Positions 18,718 through 29,433 of a DNA stretch of 64,000 nucleotides are shown here, one piece after another. Numbering within the stretch: position 1 is the first letter of the stretch; every line of letters starts with the position of its first letter. The translations under genes and the position numbers were made by a program. The notes under the pieces were generated by a model that saw only the letters and a list, made by a program, of their open reading frames with translations, had not been told where the DNA came from and did no database searches. Source of the stretch: Devosia sp. A8/3-2 (GTDB taxonomy: Bacteria > Pseudomonadota > Alphaproteobacteria > Rhizobiales > Devosiaceae); contig CP104974.1 of the NCBI GenBank assembly GCA_025452255.1, positions 3,574,156-3,638,155 of the forward strand. Reading direction: 5' to 3'.

Positions 18718-19440
18718 GCGGCAGACTTATCGGCGTCGGCACTGGCCCGGGCGACCCGGAATTGCTCACCCTGAAGGCCGTGCGCGCCATCGCGATGGCA
18801 GACGTGGTCGCCTATTTCGCCAAGGCCGGCAATGCCAGCAATGCCCGCGCCATTGTCGCCGATCACATCCGCCCCGGCCGAGGCCGAGGAGGCGCTTGAT
18901 TACCCGGTAACCACCGAGATCGATCGCCGCCACGCCGATTATAAAGCGGCCACCAACGCCTTTTACGCCGCTGCCGCCGAACGCATCGCCGCCCATCTCG
19001 ATGCCGGCCGTTCCGTCGCCGTGCTCAGCGAAGGCGATCCGCTGTTCTACGGCTCCTATATGCATCTGCATGTCCGCCTCGCCCATCGCTACGACACCGA
19101 AGTCATTCCGGGCATCACCGCCATGTCCGGCTGCTGGTCCAGCGCCGGCCTGCCTCTGGTGCAGGGCGATGACGTGCTCTCGGTCCTGCCCGGCACGCTG
19201 GACGAAGTCGAACTCAGCCGCCGGCTCACCGAGGCCGATGGCGCCGTGATCATGAAGGTTGGCCGCAATCTGCCAAAAATCCGCCGCGCCATCGAAGAGG
19301 CCGGCAAGCTCGAAGACGCCGTCTATGTCGAGCGCGGCACCATGGCGAACGGCCACTCGATCAAGCTGATCGACAAGACCAACGACATCGCCCCCTATTT
19401 CGCCCCGGTGCTCATTCCGGGCTGGAGCTCTCGCCCATGA
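18714..19440 (+). CDS. cobI: Precorrin-2 C20-methyltransferase CobI (one indel)
   Basis: About 241 residues. It is a tetrapyrrole methylase with GVGTGPGDPELLTLKAVRAI at the N-terminus, LSEGDPLFYGSYMHLH and EVIPGITAMSGCWSSAG. It adds the C20 methyl to precorrin-2. One extra base near 18887 (CCCGCCGAGG reads CCCGGCCGAGG) shifts the frame. Both ends overlap neighbours by four bases (ATGA), so it is translationally coupled in cobG-H-I-J-L. Confidence 0.9.
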
Positions 19441-20198
19441 GCGGACGCCTTTCTGTCGTCGGCACCGGCCCCGGCAATCCCGAGCAGACAACGCCCGAGG
19501 CGCTGGCTGCCATTGCCGCCGCCACGCAATTCTTCGGCTATGGCCCCTATCTCGACCGCCTCGAGCTGCGTCCCGATCAGCAACCCATCGCCTCGGACAA
19601 TCGCGAAGAACTCAGCCGTGCCAAGGCCGCCCTCAAGGCCGCCGCTGCGGGCAATAGCGTCTGCGTCGTCTCGGGTGGCGATCCCGGCGTCTTCGCCATG
19701 GCCGCCGCCATTTGCGAAGCTATCGAGGAGGGCCCCCTGCCCGGCGCAATCTTGATCTTGATATCGTCCCCGGCGTCACCGCCATGCTCGCCGTCGCCGC
19801 CAAGGCCGGGGCACCGCTTGGCCACGATTTCTGCGCCATTTCGCTATCTGACAATCTCAAGCCACTGGACCGTCATCGAGCAGCGCCTGCGCGCCGTGGC
19901 GGGCGCCGGCCTCGTCATCGCGCTCTACAATCCCATCAGCAAGGCCCGCCCACGGCAGCTCGGCACCGCCTTCGCCATCCTGCGCGAAGTTCTTCCCCGG
20001 TCCACCCCGGTGATTTTCGGCCGTGCCGCCGGCCGCAGCGACGAGGTCATCACCGTCGCCAGTCTGGCCGAAGCCAAGGCGGAACAGGCAGACATGGCCA
20101 CCTGCGTCATTATCGGCTCGCCTGAAACCCGCGTCATCGAGCGCCCCGGCAGGGGTCCCATTGTCTATTCGCCGCGCTCCACCGGAGGCCCGCAATGA
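19437..20198 (+). CDS. cobJ: Precorrin-3B C17-methyltransferase CobJ (two compensating indels)
   Basis: About 254 residues. It has [17 protein letters not shown], the SAM site [13 protein letters not shown] and [20 protein letters not shown]. It contracts the ring of precorrin-3B with C17 methylation. The frame leaves near 19745 (one C lost next to a CCTGG that reads CCCGG) and returns near 19867 (CCCTGG reads CCACTGG); between them the correct frame reads [20 protein letters not shown]. It overlaps cobI and cobL by four bases each. Confidence 0.9.
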   Translation: MSGRLSVVGTGPGNPEQTTPEALAAIAAATQFFGYGPYLDRLELRPDQQPIASDNREELSRAKAALKAAAAGNSVCVVSGGDPGVFAMAAAICEAIEEGPLPGAILILISSPASPPCSPSPPRPGHRLATISAPFRYLTISSHWTVIEQRLRAVAGAGLVIALYNPISKARPRQLGTAFAILREVLPRSTPVIFGRAAGRSDEVITVASLAEAKAEQADMATCVIIGSPETRVIERPGRGPIVYSPRSTGGPQ

Positions 20199-21401
20199 GC
20201 TGGCTGTCGGTCGTCGGCATTGGCGAGGACGGCCTTGCCGGGCTCGGCCAAGCGGCAAGCGACGCCATCACCAAGGCCGAGATCGTCTTCGGCGGCACCC
20301 GCCATCTTGAGCTCGCCGCTCCCGCCATCACGGGCAAAACCCGCCCCCCGGCTCAGCCCATTCTCGGCCTCCATAGACGCTGTCCTCGCCGAACGCGGCC
20401 GCTCCGTCTGCGTGCTAGCCTCCGGCGATCCCTTCCATTACGGCGTCGGCGCCACCCTCGCGCGCCATCTCGACGCCTCGCAAATGGCCGTCTATCCCCA
20501 CCCTTCTGCCTTCAGCCTCGCGGCTGGCCGGCTGGGCTGGGCATTGCAGGACATTACGAGCCTGTCGCTGCACGGTCGTCCGCTCGACCTCATCCGCCCG
20601 CATCTACACCCTGCCGCCCGCATTCTCGCGCTGACCTCGGACGAACACGGCCCAGCGGCGCTGGCAAAATTGCTGACCGAAGCCGGTTTTGGCATTTCTA
20701 TCGTGACCGTGCTCGAAGCCCCGGGCGGCCCGCGCGAACGCATCCGCTCGCAGGTCGCCATGAGCTTTGCCCTCAGCGATATCGACCCACTCAATATCTG
20801 CGCCGTTACCGTGGTCCCCCTGCCCGGCGCGCGCATCCTGCCGCTGACGCCGGGACTGGATGATGCCCTGTTCGAGCATGATGGCCAAATCACCAAGCGC
20901 GAAATCCGCGCCCTCACCCTATCGGCCCTTGCCCCCTGCCGCGGCGAATTACTGTGGGATATCGGCGCCGGCTCGGGCTCCATCGCCATTGAATGGCTCC
21001 TCACCGACCCGTCGATGAAAGCCATCGCCGTGGAGGCCAATCCCGAGCGCTGCGCCCGTATCAGACATAACGCCGCCAATTTCGGCGTCCCCGATCTGCA
21101 ATTGGTCGAGGGAACGGCACCTGCGGCGCTCACCGGCCTAGAAGCCCCCACGCCATCTTCGTCGGCGGGGGCGGCTCCGATCCCGGCGTGCTCGACGCGA
21201 CCATCACGGCCCTGCGCCCCGGCGGACGCCCTGGTCGCCAATGCCGTCACGCTCGAGATGGAAGCCCTGCTCCTCGCCCGCCACGCCGAACTCGGCGGCA
21301 GCCTCACCCGCATCGACATCGCCCGCCCCAGTCCGGTGGGCTCCATGACCACTCGGCGCCCCGCCATGCCAATCACGCAATGGGCATGGGTCAAGGGATG
21401 A
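20195..21401 (+). CDS. cobL: Precorrin-6Y C5,15-methyltransferase (decarboxylating) CobL (three indels)
   Basis: About 400 residues, a CbiE-CbiT fusion. The N-terminal CbiE half has [17 protein letters not shown] and [13 protein letters not shown]. The C-terminal CbiT half has the Rossmann motif [17 protein letters not shown] and, after correction, [17 protein letters not shown]. It methylates C5 and C15 and decarboxylates the C12 acetate. Indels are near 20347 (CCCTGG reads CCCCCGG), 21145 (one C lost) and 21232 (CGCCTGG reads CGCCCTGG). The usual cobK gene between cobJ and cobL is missing: these two overlap directly. Confidence 0.9.
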
Positions 21402-21420
21402 ACGACATCAGGCACATTCC

Positions 21421-22185
21421 ATGACAGTCCATTTCATCGGCGCTGGCCCCGGCGCGGCTGATCTCATCACCGTGCGCGGCCGCGATCTGCTCGCCCGCTG
21501 TCCGGTCTGTCTTTATGCCGGCTCCATCGTGCCGCCGGAAATGCTGGCTCGGTGCGCTCCCGGCACGCGGCTGATCGACACCGCTCCGCTCTCGCTCGAT
21601 GAAATCGAAGCCGAATACTGGGCCGCCCACGCCGCGGGCCAAGACGTCGCGCGGCTGCATTCCGGCGACCTGTCCATGTGGAGCGCCGTCGCCGAGCAAA
21701 TGCGGCGCCTCGACCGTCTCGGCATTCCCTACACGCTGACGCCCGGGGTCCCGGCCTTCGCGGCAGCCGCCGCCACTTTGGGCCGCGAACTCACTATCCC
21801 CGCTGAAGCGCAAAGCACAGTGCTCACCCGCGTCTCCGGTCGCGCTTCACCCATGCCCGAGGGCGAAAATCTAGCCGGCTTCGGCGCCACCGGCGCAACG
21901 CTGGCCATTCATCTGGCCATTCATGCGCTGGATCGTGTGGTGGCGGAGCTGACGCCGCTTTACGGCGCCAACTGCCCCGTGGCCATTGTCGCCCATGCCA
22001 GTTGGCCCAATGAGAAGATCATCCGCGGTACTTTGGGCACGATCCAAGCCGCGTTCGCCGCCGATCCGGTCGAGCGCACGGCGATCATCTTTGTTGGCCG
22101 CACGCTGGGCGCCGAGGGCTTCCGTGAAAGCGCTCTGTACGATCCGGACTACCAACGCCGCTTTCGCGGCCGGGATGGCTTGTAG
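21421..22185 (+). CDS. cobM: Precorrin-4 C11-methyltransferase CobM
   Basis: Intact, 254 residues. It has [39 protein letters not shown] and [20 protein letters not shown], diagnostic of CobM/CbiF. It methylates precorrin-4 at C11. It lies 19 bases after cobL, with an 8-codon frame (MNDIRHIP) between them and no cobE. Last gene of the cluster, followed convergently by opgC. Confidence 0.92.
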   Translation: MTVHFIGAGPGAADLITVRGRDLLARCPVCLYAGSIVPPEMLARCAPGTRLIDTAPLSLDEIEAEYWAAHAAGQDVARLHSGDLSMWSAVAEQMRRLDRLGIPYTLTPGVPAFAAAAATLGRELTIPAEAQSTVLTRVSGRASPMPEGENLAGFGATGATLAIHLAIHALDRVVAELTPLYGANCPVAIVAHASWPNEKIIRGTLGTIQAAFAADPVERTAIIFVGRTLGAEGFRESALYDPDYQRRFRGRDGL

Positions 22186-23410
22186 CTAAGTCGTCTTCGC
22201 CCGCGACACTTCCGCCGTCTTGGTCAAGATCCGGGCTAGCCCCACCAGCAGCGCCATACCGCCACCGAGCAACAGCCCATCCCAAAGCGGATGCGCATCC
22301 ATCGGTGCCTTGACCACCTGCAGCGCCATGCTCAGCACGGTGCCGGCCGCGAATACGGCCGGGCCCTGCCGCCCCATCAGCCGGAACGGCGCCGCGATCC
22401 GAGATTGGGCGATGGTCCGCATGATCGGCAGATGCCCCAGCACGTAGAACAGTGCCAGCGCATGCAGTAGCCGCGGCAGGGTCAGGAAAGTCTTGTCGAA
22501 CCAGATCAGGTAGAACGGCGCGCCCATGCTGCCGAACCAGCCCATCGTGCCGTTCATCGCTTTGCCGATCGGCGGCACTTTCATCCAGATCAGCGTGAAC
22601 ACCGGGATGGCCGCAGCCGAGCCAAACAGCACCGGGTGATAGGGGATAAACCGCTTGCCCACCTTCATCGCCATGCCCGAAAGCAGGCCGATAATGAAGA
22701 CGAGCTGCCGGGAGAACGGGTTGAAGAACCAGCCGCCTTCATTGGGGAAGTTCGGGAAGTTGAGGCGGAATTCGCCCGCTATGGCCCAGAGCAGTACCGA
22801 AGCCAACGCTACCGGCACGGGCCAGCGCAGCCCCACCATGATGAGCAGCGGCGTTACCAGCAGCAGCGTCATGTAGAGCGGCAGGATATTCAGATACCCC
22901 AGCTGGTGAGTGAGCAGCGGAATGCCCACCATCGTCCCCAGCGGCTGCTGGAACAGCGGGGCAATATTGTTCTTGGCCAGCAATTCTGCCCAGCCCGAGC
23001 CATTTGGCGGCCGCCGCGAAGATGGCAAGGCTCAGAATGGTGATGGTGATATGCACGAAATAAAGCTGGCGCGCCCTTGCCCACACCTTGGTCGTTGCGG
23101 CCCAGAGCGAGCCGGTGCGAAAGCGGTTGGAATAGGCCAGCCCCGAGGCCATGCCGGACATGAAGACGAAGGCCTCAGCCGCATCGGAAAAGCCGAAATT
23201 GCGGCTGGTCAGGCCTTCATAGAAAGTGCCCGGCACGTGATTGATGAAGATCATCAGCAGCGCTAGGCCACGGAACATGTCCAGCCGCTCATCGCGACCA
23301 GATTGGGTTGCGGCGGCTTTGTCGCCCGCAATGGGCGCCCAGATCGCCCGCACCCAGCTGGGCCCGAGCAGCCCGGCGGCGCGGAAGGGAACAGCTTCAG
23401 GCAGCGACAT
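22186..23410 (-). CDS. opgC: OpgC-like succinyl/acyltransferase membrane protein (one indel)
   Basis: About 408 residues. The N-terminus has the OpgC hallmark RDERLDMFRGLALLMIFINH, and about ten hydrophobic segments follow, such as LNILPLYMTLLLVTPLLIMV and LLHALALFYVLGHL. OpgC proteins modify periplasmic glucans with succinyl or similar acyl groups. The frame breaks near 22998, where GGCGAATTG reads GGCAGAATTG. Its ATG at 23410 lies 14 bases inside the end of opgH, so the two are coupled. Confidence 0.82.
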
Positions 23411-25154
23411 GTTCAGCCGACTCGGCGACCGCGACGTCGCTTGGATTGCCCCGGATGGTCCAGCTGGCCATGATGGCCCGGTGTTCGGCCATGACCGGGG
23501 TTGGCGCAATTTCGCTATCGGTGCGGAAATATAGCGGCCGCTTGGCATGGGAAGGATGCGAGCTCATCGAGATCAGCAGCGGCGCAAAGATTGCCGGCAG
23601 CGTCGCCGGGGCCAGCCACAATGCCACCGATGGCGCGAAGATTGCCGTCGAGCCGAGCGCCAGCGCGCCCGTCAGCACGATCCACCAGCTGGCCTGAAAG
23701 GCGTCGTTGATGCTGATCCAGTTCTGCCCGCGCCGCGTCGGCGGCCAACCGCCATCGAGCCCGAGGAGCACCTGCATCACCGCGCGACTCTGCAGCATCA
23801 GCATGACCGGAGCCAACACAGTGGAAAACGCCACCTCGGTGATGATCGAGAGCAGCACGACATGGGTGCCGCCAAACCTTGCATTGCGGCCATCAAAGGC
23901 CCCACGCACCAGGATCATCAGCTTGGGCACGACCAGTACCACAGCCACAGCCACGCCCAGCGCCCAGATCGGCACGGGATGCTCGTCGCCGAAGCCGGTA
24001 AATGCCGAGCGCTGGTCGGGGAACAAGGCCGCGAGCACGCTGGTGAACAGCAGGGTCAGCCACAGGGGCGAAGCCATATAGGCCATGATGCCCCGGATGA
24101 AGGTGAACCGGCTCCAGAACTTGAGCCCCGGCGCGCCGATCAGCCGGCGGTGCTGCAGATTGCCCCGGCACCAGCGGCGGTCGCGCTTGGCATATTCGAT
24201 CAGATTCTCCGGCCCCTCCTCGAAAGAGCCGCCCAATTCGGGATCAACCTTGACGGTCCAGCCGGCGCGCGACAGCAGCGCCGCCTCGACATAGTCGTGG
24301 CTCAGGATATGCCCGCCATAAGGGGGCTTGCCCGACAGCACCGGCAGCCCGCACGAGGCGGCAAAGGCCGAGACGCGCACAATAGCATTGTGCCCCCAAT
24401 AGGGGCCTTCGCTGCCCTGCATCAGCGCGGCACCGCGCGCAAAGGACGGCGACATATAGCAGGCGGAAAACTGCATGGAGCGGCCAAATACCGTCGCGGC
24501 ATTGATCACCTGCGGCACGGTCTGGAGCAGGCCCAACTGGTCATCGGCATCCATGCGGCGCGCCATCTCGCCAATGGTTGCGCCCTCCATCAGGCTATCG
24601 GCATCCGGGATCAGCGCATAATCATAGGCGCCGCCCGAGCGGGCGATGAAATCCTCGATATTGCCAGCCTTGCGGCCGGTATTTTTCGCGGCGGCGATAG
24701 AAGATGCGGCCTGCGCTCATCGGCTCGCGCAGCAGATGCTCGAACCAAACTATTTCCTGCGCTGCCGTCTCGAGCACCGTAGTGTCCGAGAGCACGGCAA
24801 TATGGAACCGATCGGCAATGTCGAGCGCCACCGAGCTCCGGTTCATCGCCGCGATACGCGAAAATGTCGCGACAGGGTCTTCGTTATAGATCGGCACCAG
24901 AATGGCGGTCAGCCCCTCGGGCTTTACCTTGGGATCGAAATCGGGCCGTCGCGCCGGCGCAAATACGCCCAGCACAGCCGCCGCCGCGCCCCATACCAGC
25001 CAGAAGCTGGTGAAGGTGACGAGCATGGCGCGCACGATATCGAGCGTTGTCAGCCCCCTTCCCCGGTAAAACGGAGAAAGAGATATGCCCCCGCTGCACT
25101 AAGCGTGACGGCTACCAGCAGCGTTAGGGACCGTATCAGGATCGGCCGGGTCAT
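23397..25154 (-). CDS. opgH: Glucan glucosyltransferase OpgH/MdoH (two indels)
   Basis: About 585 residues. It is an inner-membrane processive GT2 enzyme making the beta-1,2 backbone of osmoregulated periplasmic glucans from UDP-glucose. Seen in order: two N-terminal membrane segments, AILVPIYNEDP, VLSDTT, the YDYALIPDADSLM acid pair, ILSHDYVEAALLSRAGW and the KRDRRWCRGNLQH (R/QxxRW) motif, then several membrane segments. It is shorter than E. coli MdoH because the long cytoplasmic N-terminus is missing. Indels: one G lost near 25058 and two A lost near 24695. It lies between a 45-codon ORF and opgC. Confidence 0.88.
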
Positions 25155-25196
25155 TGGTCTCAATCAGTCAAAAATTGCAGACAAAAGGCTGGCGCA

Positions 25197-25334
25197 TCAG
25201 CGCCAGGACAAGACCAGAAAGGCGTTGCGCACAACGTCCATCAGCGACTTTTGTCGCTCAAGACGCTGCTTGGGCATAGCTAGGGGTGCATCGGGTAGGG
25301 CGATGGCGTAGAGAAATTCGCTCGAGTGTTTCAT
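25197..25334 (-). CDS. Small conserved-position ORF between opgG and opgH
   Basis: A 45-residue frame beginning MKHSSEFLYAIALPDAPLAM and ending AFLVLSWR. Its ATG overlaps the opgG stop (ATGA). It reads somewhat like the extreme N-terminus of OpgH proteins, and it is in the same frame as opgH, but two stop codons separate them. It may be a detached N-terminal piece of OpgH, a small coupled peptide, or another casualty of sequence error. Function unknown. Confidence 0.5.
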   Translation of the reverse strand: MKHSSEFLYAIALPDAPLAMPKQRLERQKSLMDVVRNAFLVLSWR

Positions 25335-26933
25335 GCCGTGGGTCTCCACTGGTAGAGCCAGGTTTCAGTAAGTTGACGGCCTAACCCCACCAGATAGGCC
25401 CTCAGTTCCAACGGTGTGCTGCCGTCAGTCTCCACATCGAAGACCAGACGCCATGCACCGTTGGCATCAATGCGCGAGAGCGCAGTATGTTGCGCTACGC
25501 CACCCACGACCGTTGCCACCACATCTGGCGGCGTTTCAGCTGAAAGGCCCGACAATTCACCGCCGACAAAGTCGACCACGAATTTGCGCAGGTTGGCGGC
25601 GTTCTCCACCCCGGATACACCACCCTGCCCTGCACGCGTCTCGGCCACATAAGCCAAACTCGAATTCTTGTCGGGATTAAGGTCACCCCAGATCAAGCGA
25701 TAACCAAATTCCCGTTCATCCCCAGCTTTTGCAGGGGCTTCCGGCACCCAAAAGCGCCGATATTATCGTCCGCTTCAAAGCGCGCTGGAATTTCAATCAG
25801 CCGCACATGGCCCCGGCCCCAGCTATTGGTGGGCTCCACGCGCAGCGAAGGGCGGCGCTCGTAATGGGCGCCGGCATCCTGATAGGTCTCAAAGTCGTGG
25901 CCGCGCTGATGGAGGCCATAAGCCTTGGGATTGGCTTCCCAGAGATAGGAATTGCCCAGCGTCGTGGCGTTGTTGAGCGCGCGCCACATCACTTCCCCAT
26001 TTTCCCGCTCGATCAGCAGACCATTGGTGTCGTGCACCAGGGACGGTAATCGTCGAAGCTACCGCGATTGGCATCGCCGAACAGGAACATCGAGGTCAGC
26101 GGGGCAACGCCCAGCTCCTTGACATCGCTGCGGAAATTGAGCCGCGCGGTGACTTCCATAATCGTTTCCTGCTGCTCGCCATGCGGCGGGGAGATCACGA
26201 AACGATAGGCACCCGTCACGCTGGGACCTTCCATGGCGGCATAAAGCGTCATCGGCACATCGGCCGAAGCGGGCTTTTCGACATAGAATTCGGAAAACAC
26301 CGGGAACTCTTCGGGCACATCGAGCCGGAATTGAGCACAATGCCACGGGCGCTCTGGCCGTAGACATTGTTTCGGCCCAGCGCACGGAAATAGCTGGCGC
26401 CCGAGAATGTCGTGAGCTCGTCATACTTGTCGGCAATATTGAGCGGATAATTGAGCCGTATGCCTGCAACCCCGGGGAACTCGCCCACGGTGGCGACGCG
26501 GGCCGCGGTCTTGGCGTCATGGTAGTCGAAATCGGCCGCCATGAAGGTCACGAGCTTGGCCTCGGCCGTCGATCAGTTCGTAGAGCTTAACCGGCTCCTT
26601 GAACAGCCAGCCCATATGGAAGGCCTGCACCTGATAACCCAGCTTATCCTTGGCCCACACACCATGGTCGGGCCGGAACTGGATGCGCATATGGGCGTCA
26701 TAATCCGAGCCCTGCAGCCCTTCGGGTAGCTCGAACGTCGCCGGCTTGAATGGAGTGGCCGCCAGATCCTTCATGCGAGCGCTGAAGGAGTCGAAGTCGA
26801 ACGCGAACTGATCGGGCAAGTCGGCCTGTGCGAAGGCTTTGGTGCTGAGCGCCGTGGTCGACAAGAGGGCGACTGCGCCTATCCCGAAAAGGACATCGCG
26901 ACGATTCGGCAGGCTGTTGATGTGACGCTTCAA
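25331..26933 (-). CDS. opgG: Periplasmic glucan biosynthesis protein OpgG/OpgD (four indels)
   Basis: About 534 residues. The N-terminus NRRDVLFGIGAVALLSTTAL carries a twin-arginine pattern, as in OpgD, and the mature protein begins near QADLPDQFAFDFDSF. Family segments include RIQFRPDHGVWAKDKLGYQ, SYFRALGRNNVYGQSARGI, FLFGDANRGSFDDYRP and NSYLWEANPKAYGLHQRG. It is needed for glucan branching or release in the periplasm. Indels lie near 26570 (extra C before GAGG), 26325 (one T lost), 26040 (one C lost at CCCCTGG) and 25740 (one T lost). First gene of opgG-ORF-opgH-opgC. Confidence 0.88.
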
Positions 26934-27267
26934 GAAAACACTACCCGTTCGGTGTTGTATTGCATGGTTTCCGGCTTAATTCGAACGCCGGATAGCCGGA
27001 AAAGTTGACGCATAGGCGCCATGCAAATACCGCATGGCTCCCGGTGACTCGTGACGAACCTTTAACGGTCCGTTGACGGGCAAGGGTTGCTCGCGTTGTC
27101 GTGATATGTCGGTAAAGTTTGGGGCAGGTTTAGGGCAGGCCCACCGCGTAGCCGATGGCCGCCGAGCGCATAGGTACGGGTATGGCCCATGGGCCGGGCC
27201 TTTGCGGCGTTGAGATTTGTTTAAGAATTTGCGCTTGTCGGGTGCGGGGCGCCGCCTTAGCTCCCAC
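26934..27267. other. Intergenic region upstream of opgG
   Basis: About 330 bases between the ABC exporter stop and the opgG start. No frame with coding character, RNA gene or strong hairpin is seen. It must hold the opg promoter. Confidence 0.5.
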
Positions 27268-28996
27268 CTACGCTCCCGGCAAAAATCCGAACTGCGCATT
27301 ATGCAGCCGCGCATAGGCCCCCTTACGAGCCAGCAGCTCGGCATGAGCCCCCTGCTCGACAATCCCGGTCTCATCGAGCACCACGATCCGATCGGCATGC
27401 TGGATCGTGGCCAGCCGATGCGCGATCACCAGCGTCGTTCGCCCCTTGGACAATTCCGCCAGCGATTGCTGGATCGCCACTTCGGTTGCCGTATCAAGGG
27501 CCGAAGTTGCCTCATCCAGAATCAGGATTGGTGGGTTCTTGAGGAAAATCCGCGCGATCGCCACACGCTGCTTCTGCCCGCCCGACAGTTTGACGCCGCG
27601 TTCACCGACCATGGTATCCAGCCCGTCGGGCAGGCGCTTGATCACCATATCGAAACGGGCGCGCTTGGCCGCTTCCCAGATCGCCTCATCTGACGCATCG
27701 AGTTGCCCATAGGCGATATTCTCGCGAATGGTGCCGCCGAACAGGAACACATCCTGCTGCACGATGCCGATCTGGCTGCGCAAGGAAGCCTGCGTCATGT
27801 CGCGAATGTCCACGCCATCGATACTGATCGAGCCGCTGTCGAGTTCATAAAAGCGCGGCAGTAGCGAGCACAGCGTCGTCTTGCCCGCGCCCGATGGGCC
27901 GACCACCGCCAAGGTTTCCCCCGCCTTGATCGTGAGATTAAGGCCGCTCAGTACCGCGCGGCCTTCCTCATAGGAGAAGCCGGCATCGGCAAAGACGATA
28001 TCGCCTTTGAGATTGCGCACCACTCGGGCATCCGGCCGGTCAGCAATATCCGGCTCAGTATCGATCAGCGTGGTGAACCGACGGAAGCCGGCAATGCCCT
28101 TGGGGTAGCTTTCCAAAACGCCGGTGATCTTGTCGACCGGGCGCATGAACACATTGACCAGCAGCAGGAAGCTGACAAAGCCGCCATTGGTCAGATCGCC
28201 CTGCACCACGAGCCGAGGCGCCAACCAGCATGACGACAAGCTGCACCAGACGCGTGCTGAGATAGGTGATGGTGATGCTGGCCGTCATGTAGGCATAAGC
28301 CTGCAATTTGGTCTTGCGGTAATTGTTGTTATTGCCGGCGAAGAGATTGGCCTCGTGCGGTTCGTTGGCGAAGGCCTTGACCACGCGAATGCCGCCGATC
28401 GAGTCCTCGATACGGGTATTGAACTCGCCGACCTGCCGGAACAGCGTCCGCCAGTTCTGCGTCATCTTGGCGCCGTAGCGGCTGACCAGCCGAGTCATGA
28501 CCGGCACGATCAGCGTGGTGATCAGCGCCAATTGCCAATTGACCGTGAACATCAAAGCAAACGCGCCGATGAAGGTCATGATGGCAATGAAGACGTCTTC
28601 TGGGCCGTGATGGGCCACCTCGCCCACGTCTTCGAGGTCCTTGGTCACATGGGTGATCAGGTGGCCGGTCTTGTTATTGTCGAAGAAGCGGAAGCTGAGC
28701 TTTTGCAGGTGGTCGAACACTGGCGGCGCATGTCGGTTTCGATGCTGATGCCCAGCATATGGCCGAAATAATTGACCACGCCCATCAGGACGGCATTGAA
28801 AATATAGATGGCCAGCAGCGCTGCCCCGGCAATCAGGATGAAGCCGAATTCGGAGCAGGGCAGCAATTGGTCGATGAAATAGGCCACCGCCATGGGGAAG
28901 GCCAGTTCGAGCAGGCCCACGACAATGGCGCAGCCAAAGTCCAGTGCAAACAACACCTTATAGGGGGCATAGTAGGAAAAAAAAGCGAGCCAGCAT
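27268..28996 (-). CDS. ABC exporter, fused membrane and ATPase domains (three indels)
   Basis: About 575 residues. A six-helix ABC transmembrane domain (from MLARFF) includes AFPMAVAYFIDQLLP, LSFRFFDNNKTGHLITHVTK and MRPVDKITGVLESY. The ATPase domain has Walker A VVGPSGAGKTTLC, a Q-loop IGIVQQDVFLFGG, signature LSGGQKQRVAIAR, Walker B ILILDEATSALD and the switch His in LVIAHRL. Breaks lie near 28976 (extra C), 28715 (G lost at an inferred CCAGG) and 28224 (CCTGG reads CCTCGG). The substrate is unknown. Lipid or glucan export (MsbA/NdvA-like) is possible given the nearby opg genes, but the genes are not clearly one operon. Confidence 0.85.
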
Positions 28997-29022
28997 AGAT
29001 CAGGTCAATTCAGTCCGGCGGT

Positions 29023-29340
29023 TCAGCCGTGGCCGACGGGCGCCAACATGCGCAGGTCGAACGGGTCCGCCTCATCGGCAATGCTGGCATTTGCCGCAAT
29101 TGCCTGCTGCAGTGCAACTATATCGAGCACATCGCAGGGCTCCCAGCCGCAGGGGCAGCCATCGGGATCGAGATGGGCCTCAGCCACTTCGCGATAGATC
29201 GAGCCGATCGCCGCCGCCAGATATTCGAGCGCGTCGAGGGGCGACAGACGGGTGGATGCCAGTGTGCCGGAATAGGATGCCATCAGCGCCGCACGGATGG
29301 CGGTGAAGGCGGCATCTGGCTTTTCGGAATTGTGTGGCAT
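29023..29340 (-). CDS. Hypothetical protein with Cys cluster
   Basis: 105 residues starting MPHNSEKPDAAFTAIRAAL at an ATG preceded by GAGGG. Mostly helical by eye, with the cysteine-containing segment DGCPCGWEPCDVLDI in the second half. No family recognised. It sits between proV and the ABC exporter, same strand, about 90 bases after proV. The cysteines could bind a metal or form a disulfide; this is speculation. Confidence 0.6.
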   Translation of the reverse strand: MPHNSEKPDAAFTAIRAALMASYSGTLASTRLSPLDALEYLAAAIGSIYREVAEAHLDPDGCPCGWEPCDVLDIVALQQAIAANASIADEADPFDLRMLAPVGHG

Positions 29341-29433
29341 GGGACCCTCGCGAGTTCGGCGGCAGCATGTTGCGCTGCCGCCGTGGTTACCCATTGCCCG
29401 TTTTGGCAAAAAAGTCGAGTGCGTTTGTCATCT

